A stretch of DNA of 9,775 nt from the NCBI GenBank assembly GCA_001557035.1, contig LSKJ01000142.1, forward strand, positions 1-9,775, read 5' to 3'. Position 1 is the stretch's first letter. The number at the start of each line of letters is the position of its first letter. The notes beneath the pieces are model-generated. The model was not told the origin of the DNA and made no database searches. It worked only from the letters and a program-made list of their open reading frames with translations. Source of the stretch: Rhodospirillaceae bacterium CCH5-H10 (lineage in GTDB: Bacteria; Pseudomonadota; Alphaproteobacteria; Reyranellales; Reyranellaceae). Made by a program: the position numbers and the translations under genes. Shown one piece after another: positions 6,830 to 9,775 of this stretch.

Positions 6830-7863
6830 TGGTCCGCTCCGGTCTTCCTGCCGGCCGTGGCCATTTCCGCGGCGGTGTAGAAGGCGTCGGCGTGGATGTC
6901 GGCGCGGCGCATGCCGCGTTGCTCCAGCATCAGCGTCGCGGCCTCGACCATGACCGGGGGACCGGCGAGATAGGCCTTGCAACCATCGACCTCGTCGAAA
7001 TCCTGGGCGACGGCTTCGTGCACCAGCCCCTGTCGCAGGGTCGAATCGCCGCCTTCGCTCAGGACGGGCACGAAATGGAGGTTTTTGTGCTTCGCCGCGA
7101 GTGCCGCGAAGTGGTCGTGCAGGTAGAGGTCGCGCTCGCTGCGGACGCCGAAATAGAAGTAGATGTGCTGCGGCAATTCTTTCTGCAGGGCGCGCTCGAT
7201 CACCGACTTGATCGGCGCCATCCCGGAGCCGCCGGCGACGGCGATGATCGGGCCGCGATGGGACTCGCGCAGATAGGAGGGGCCGAACGGTCCCTCGACG
7301 CGCACGCTGTCGCCGACCTTGAGCTTCTCCGAGACATGCGCGCTGGTGGCACCGCCAACCGTCCGGCGGACATGGAATTCGAGCACCGGATCGCCCGGCA
7401 CGTTGGCCATCGAATAGTCGCGCGGCGGGCAGCCTTCGAAGGTGACCGACGCGAACTGGCCGGCGGAGAAGTCGAAAGGGCCACCCGAGACGATCTCGAG
7501 CCGGATACGCTTGATGTCGTGCGTGGCATCGTCGATTGAGACGACCTTGCAGGCGAGAAGGCGGCGCGGATGGACGATCAGGTCGTCCTCCTCCAGCCAG
7601 GAGACTTCGCTTTCGGCGCCCGGAACGGCGCGACAGGCGAGGATCAGGCCGCGCGCCTTTTCGTCGTCGGATAGCGCGAACTCGGAATAGCCCTCCATCG
7701 TCACCTCGCCCTTCACGAGATGCGATTTGCAGGCGCCGCAGTTTCCGGACTGGCAGCCGAACGGATAGGAGATGCCGGCGTCGAGCGCGGCATCGAGGAT
7801 GGTGGTGCCGGGCGGCACGTCGATCGTGCGGGCGGCAGAGGCGATGTGGACCTTGAAGCTCAT
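6826..7863 (-). CDS. 2Fe-2S ferredoxin / FAD / NAD(P)H oxidoreductase (oxygenase-reductase type)
   Basis: A 345-residue single-chain electron-transfer reductase that passes electrons from NAD(P)H through FAD to a plant-type 2Fe-2S cluster. It is built like the reductase components of phenol hydroxylases and benzoate dioxygenases, or the CDP-6-deoxyglucoseen reductases. The N-terminal ferredoxin domain (1-90) has C37-x4-C42-x2-C45-x31-C77. The FAD domain has RDYSMAN at 148-154 and GPFG at 191-194. The NAD domain has GGSGMAP at 211-217, then LAGPPVMV (often CGPP in relatives) and a closing HADAFY. The start ATG 7863 fits the family's N-terminus (MSFKVHI), but no good ribosome site precedes it; in-frame ATG 7884 and TTG 7893 are alternatives with no better site. 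First gene of the operon. No oxygenase component lies in the window, so its electron acceptor is unknown. Confidence 0.9.
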   Translation of the reverse strand: MSFKVHIASAARTIDVPPGTTILDAALDAGISYPFGCQSGNCGACKSHLVKGEVTMEGYSEFALSDDEKARGLILACRAVPGAESEVSWLEEDDLIVHPRRLLACKVVSIDDATHDIKRIRLEIVSGGPFDFSAGQFASVTFEGCPPRDYSMANVPGDPVLEFHVRRTVGGATSAHVSEKLKVGDSVRVEGPFGPSYLRESHRGPIIAVAGGSGMAPIKSVIERALQKELPQHIYFYFGVRSERDLYLHDHFAALAAKHKNLHFVPVLSEGGDSTLRQGLVHEAVAQDFDEVDGCKAYLAGPPVMVEAATLMLEQRGMRRADIHADAFYTAAEMATAGRKTGADQ

Positions 7864-7988
7864 TTTGCAGGCGTTGTACCTCATGCGAGCCAAGGTCGTC
7901 GCCCGCCCTTTCGACGGCCGAAATGTGAGCGGGATAGACCTCGTCCGGAAGGTGCGGGCGCCGTCGCGTTCGCTATAGTCCGCCCGCC
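7864..7988. promoter_or_regulatory. Divergent promoter region of the reductase operon and the thioesterase
   Basis: These 125 bp must hold the promoters for both directions. On the plus strand TATAGT at 7974-7979 is a good -10 box, but the sequence 16-18 bp before it is GC-rich with no TTGACA-like -35 box. On the minus strand AGGTACAAC just before the reductase could supply a weak -10 (TACAAC), also without a clear -35. Neither gene has a normal Shine-Dalgarno sequence at the usual distance. Confidence 0.4.
7974..7979 (+). promoter_or_regulatory. TATAGT -10-like box next to the thioesterase start
   Basis: TATAGT ends 9 bases before the ATG at 7989. Transcription starting about 7 bases after the box would leave a leader of only about 2-3 nt. 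No ribosome site lies between the box and the ATG (TCCGCCCGCC anti-matches a Shine-Dalgarno), which suits leaderless or near-leaderless initiation. Confidence 0.4.
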
Positions 7989-8462
7989 ATGAGCTCAGCC
8001 CATCCCGACTTCCATCACGTCCCCAAGGATTTCGTCCACGATTCCGAAATCCTGGAGATCCTGCGCGCGAACCCGCCCGAGGCGTTGAAGACGCTGAACG
8101 GCGAGTTGCTCGATATTGATTCGACGCGCGGCTACGCGCGCTTCCGCTTCGAGGTCGTCCCGGCCTTCTGCCATTCGCAGGGACGCATCTGCCAGGGCGG
8201 CTTCCTCACCGGGATGGTCGACACGGCCATGGCGAATGCCGCCATCGTCAAGGGCAAGCTCGGCGTCGCCGTGCCGACGCTCGAACTCAAGATCAGCTTC
8301 TTCGAGGCGATGGGACCGGGGATCGTCTATGCCGAGGGCCGCGTGATGCGCTGGGGCGGATCGGTCGGCTTCCTCGACGGCGACCTCAAGGACGAGAAAG
8401 GCCGCCTGATCGTCCATTCGACCTCCACGATCAAGATCGTGCGACCGAAGGTGAAGGCTTAG
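7989..8462 (+). CDS. PaaI-like hotdog-fold thioesterase
   Basis: A 157-residue protein of the PaaI/4HBT hotdog superfamily, predicted to hydrolyse acyl-CoA or aromatic-CoA thioesters as a homo-oligomer in the cytoplasm. The core motif is CHSQGRICQGGFLTGMVDTAMANAA: Q69-G70-G71 starts the central helix and D78 sits at the usual active-site acid position. Many PaaI proteins have His-Gly-Gly where this has Gln-Gly-Gly. The strand pattern VPTLELKISFFEAM, GIVYAEGRVMRWGGSVGFLDGDLKDEKGRLIVHSTSTIKI is typical of the fold. It starts at the first ATG after TATAGT, with no ribosome site. It diverges from the reductase operon, and a CoA-thioester role would suit that neighbour if the operon handles acyl-CoA intermediates, but this link is inference. 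Confidence 0.88.
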   Translation: MSSAHPDFHHVPKDFVHDSEILEILRANPPEALKTLNGELLDIDSTRGYARFRFEVVPAFCHSQGRICQGGFLTGMVDTAMANAAIVKGKLGVAVPTLELKISFFEAMGPGIVYAEGRVMRWGGSVGFLDGDLKDEKGRLIVHSTSTIKIVRPKVKA

Positions 8463-8479
8463 AACCTCGAAGGATCGTC

Positions 8480-8564
8480 GCTGGGAGCGCGCCACTCCAG
8501 TGGCGCTCTACCACGGTGTTCTTCCCGAAGATCATGAGCGCCACTGGAGTGGCGCGCTCCCAGC
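8480..8564. repeat. 85-bp REP/BIME-like element: perfect 29-nt inverted repeat with self-palindromic arms
   Basis: The left arm 8480-8508 and right arm 8536-8564 are exact reverse complements over 29 nt, separated by a 27-nt loop. Within each arm GCGCCACT-CC-AGTGGCGC (or its complement) forms its own 8-2-8 hairpin (8489-8506 in the left arm). The loop contains a further small dyad, TCTTC-CC-GAAGA at 8520-8531. It fills almost the whole gap between the convergent thioesterase (stop 8462) and the deacetylase, and its last base is part of the deacetylase TAG. Two inverted palindromes in an intergenic gap is the layout of REP pairs (BIMEs). There is no T-run, so it is not a standard intrinsic terminator, though a 29-bp RNA stem could still stop or protect transcripts from both sides. 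I saw no other copy in this window. Confidence 0.85.
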
Positions 8565-9451
8565 TATGAGGCGAACCGCGCGTTCCAGTGCTCGGCGATC
8601 TGGCGGCGGGTTGCGAACCACGCCCCACCTTTCTGCTTCATGTGAGAGACGATGCGGTCGAGCGCGGCGATGCGGCCGGGGCGGCCGATCATGCGCAGGT
8701 GCAGGCCGATCGACATCATCTTCGGCGACTTCTCACCCTCCGCCCACAGCGTGTCGAAGGCGTCGCTCGTGTAGTCGGCGAAGTCGCGCGCCGACACGAA
8801 GCGATGGAAGCCCTGGTGATAGTGCATGTCGTTGGTGTCGAAGCTGTAGGGCAGCACCAGGTGCCGCTTGCCTGCGACGTCGACGTGGAACGGCAGGTCG
8901 TCCGAGTAGTCGTCGCTGTCGTAGAGGAAGCCGCCTTCCTCGACGAGCAGTCGGCGCGTGTTGGGCGAGGGTGTCGAGCGGGTGTGCCAGCCCACGGGGC
9001 GCGTCCCGGCGATCCCGGTCAGCGCCTTGACGGTGCGGGCGATGATCTCGCGCTCTTTCGCTTCCTCCATGTGGGCGTGCTTTTCCCAGCGCCAGCCGTG
9101 GCAGGAGATTTCATGTCCGCGCGCGACCGCATCCTGGATCAGCCAGGGTGACAGTTCGGCGGCCAGACCGCAGGTGCTGACGGTCGCCGGCACGCCGAGC
9201 CGTTCCAGCGAATCGGCGATGCGCCACCACGCGGCCTTGGTGCCGTACTCGAAATGCGATTCCATGCAACGGTCGGGAACGCCCACGACCTCGTCAGTGA
9301 CTTCGTAGACCTTCTCGTTGTGGGCGTCGCCCGCCGACAACGACATCTCCGCGCCTTCCTCGAAGTTGATCACGAAGGAGACGGCGACCCGCGCGCCGTT
9401 GGGCCATTGCGGATCGGGCGGCGTGCGGCCGTAGCCCTTGAGGTCACGCAT
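8564..9451 (-). CDS. Polysaccharide deacetylase family protein, PuuE (allantoinase)-like
   Basis: A 295-residue protein of the NodB/CE4 fold in the branch of PuuE, which hydrolyses allantoin to allantoate in Pseudomonas-type purine catabolism (PuuE is about 308 residues). The N-terminus DLKGYGRTPPDPQWPNGARV (3-22), FVINFEEGAE (26-35), ESHFEYGTKAAWW (64-76), SCHGW (116-120), RPVGWHTRST, NTRRLLVEEGGFLYDSDDYSDDLPF (about 164-188) and GLHLRMIGRPGRI (249-261) follow PuuE and its close paralogues. No signal peptide, so cytoplasmic, which argues against a cell-wall polysaccharide substrate. The ATG at 9451 lies five bases after the racemase stop; AGGGA about 12 nt upstream is a weak ribosome site. 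It could instead be a paralogue acting on another cyclic amide. Its stop codon TAG runs into the REP-like repeat. Confidence 0.88.
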   Translation of the reverse strand: MRDLKGYGRTPPDPQWPNGARVAVSFVINFEEGAEMSLSAGDAHNEKVYEVTDEVVGVPDRCMESHFEYGTKAAWWRIADSLERLGVPATVSTCGLAAELSPWLIQDAVARGHEISCHGWRWEKHAHMEEAKEREIIARTVKALTGIAGTRPVGWHTRSTPSPNTRRLLVEEGGFLYDSDDYSDDLPFHVDVAGKRHLVLPYSFDTNDMHYHQGFHRFVSARDFADYTSDAFDTLWAEGEKSPKMMSIGLHLRMIGRPGRIAALDRIVSHMKQKGGAWFATRRQIAEHWNARFAS

Positions 9452-9456
9452 GGCCG

Positions 9457-9775
9457 TTACGAATCCCTGTGGCCGATCACGTCGGCCAAAGGACTGGCGA
9501 GGCCCATTGAATCCTTGGCCGCCGGACGGCGATAAGTGCCTTGCGTCGCCTTGCGCGGGTTGAGGCGCACCAGCCCCTCGGCCATCGTGACGGCGGCCTG
9601 GATGCCGTCGACCAGCGGCACCGGCACGCGGTCGCGGATGGTGTTGGCGAGGCCGGCCAGCGGCGCGCCGGCGAGGATCACGACGTCGGCGCCGTCGTTC
9701 TTCACCGTGCCGAGAGCGAGGTCGATCAGCACCTGCTCCTTCTCGTGCTGCACGTCGTCGATCGAGCGGAAGCCT
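9457..9775 (-). CDS. Asp/Glu/hydantoin (allantoin) racemase family protein, C-terminal part (5' end outside window)
   Basis: About 105 C-terminal residues of a racemase-family protein; the frame stays open to the right edge (…GFRSIDD before the GTG at 9753), so that GTG is internal and the true start is off the window. Recognisable blocks are ADVVILAGAPLAGLA and VPVPLVDGIQAAVTMAEGLV, corresponding to the second catalytic half of hydantoin/allantoin racemases, which equilibrate enantiomers with two cysteines. Here the position usually held by the second cysteine (GCxxLA-type motif) reads GAPLAGLA. The 30-residue tail RKATQGTYRRPAAKDSMGLASPLADV is Arg/Ala-rich and looks disordered. It lies 5 bp upstream of the PuuE-like gene, so the two are almost surely co-transcribed; an allantoin or hydantoin role is inferred from that pairing. 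Confidence 0.82.
   Translation of the reverse strand, partial: GFRSIDDVQHEKEQVLIDLALGTVKNDGADVVILAGAPLAGLANTIRDRVPVPLVDGIQAAVTMAEGLVRLNPRKATQGTYRRPAAKDSMGLASPLADVIGHRDS

Noticed and set aside
6011..6982. Longer SDR reading starting at 6982
   Set aside because: The extra 51 residues overlap the reductase C-terminus and are Arg/His/Gly-rich; the GTG at 6829 has a GGAG site and begins right before the Rossmann fold.
9457..9753. Treating the GTG at 9753 as the start of a small 98-residue protein
   Set aside because: The frame is open to the window edge and the residues upstream continue the racemase family pattern, so the gene is cut by the edge rather than small.

Overview
The window is high-GC bacterial DNA, densely packed with short intergenic gaps. 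The gene content fits a metabolically versatile alphaproteobacterium (Rhodospirillales/Hyphomicrobiales type): an AapJ-like general amino-acid binding protein, an MlrC-like M81 peptidase, and a PuuE-like deacetylase beside a hydantoin/allantoin-type racemase. I cannot fix the genus from sequence alone. There is no sign of phage, transposase, CRISPR, tRNA or rRNA.

Layout, left to right. (1) 1-803, minus: aapJ-like periplasmic binding protein, its 3' end cut by the left edge. (2) 932-2347, minus: exported M23 (LytM-type) peptidase with all four zinc/catalytic motifs. (3) 2348-2687: a 340-bp divergent intergenic region with an AT-rich core and several short perfect inverted repeats. (4) 2688-3566, plus: pirin-family protein with an intact metal site. 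(5) 3580-3614: hairpin between convergent genes, probably a bidirectional terminator. (6) 3615-7863, minus: a tight four-gene operon transcribed right to left: 2Fe-2S/FAD/NAD reductase, SDR dehydrogenase, alpha/beta hydrolase, M81 (MlrC-like) metallopeptidase. The junctions are a 4-nt GTGA overlap, a short gap, and a stop codon directly abutting a TTG start. (7) 7989-8462, plus: hotdog-fold thioesterase with no Shine-Dalgarno sequence, right behind a TATAGT box. (8) 8480-8564: a perfect 29-nt inverted repeat whose arms are themselves palindromes, a REP/BIME-like element between convergent genes. (9) 8564-9451, minus: PuuE-like polysaccharide deacetylase. (10) 9457-9775, minus: C-terminal part of an Asp/Glu/hydantoin racemase-family gene, 5' end cut by the right edge.

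How the genes may work together. The four-gene operon reads as a catabolic unit: an electron-transfer reductase whose oxygenase partner is not in the window, an oxidoreductase, an ester/amide hydrolase and a metallopeptidase of the family that opens small unusual peptides. Its substrate cannot be named from the sequence. The racemase and PuuE-like pair is consistent with catabolism of allantoin or a related cyclic ureide. The remaining genes (amino-acid binding protein, cell-wall peptidase, pirin) look like separate transcription units.

The best candidates for a second look are the REP/BIME-like palindrome, the coupled reductase-SDR-hydrolase-M81 operon, the racemase lacking the expected second cysteine, the SDR with a shortened substrate loop, and the cluster of inverted repeats at 2481-2596. 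I found no clearly new defence or mobile system.
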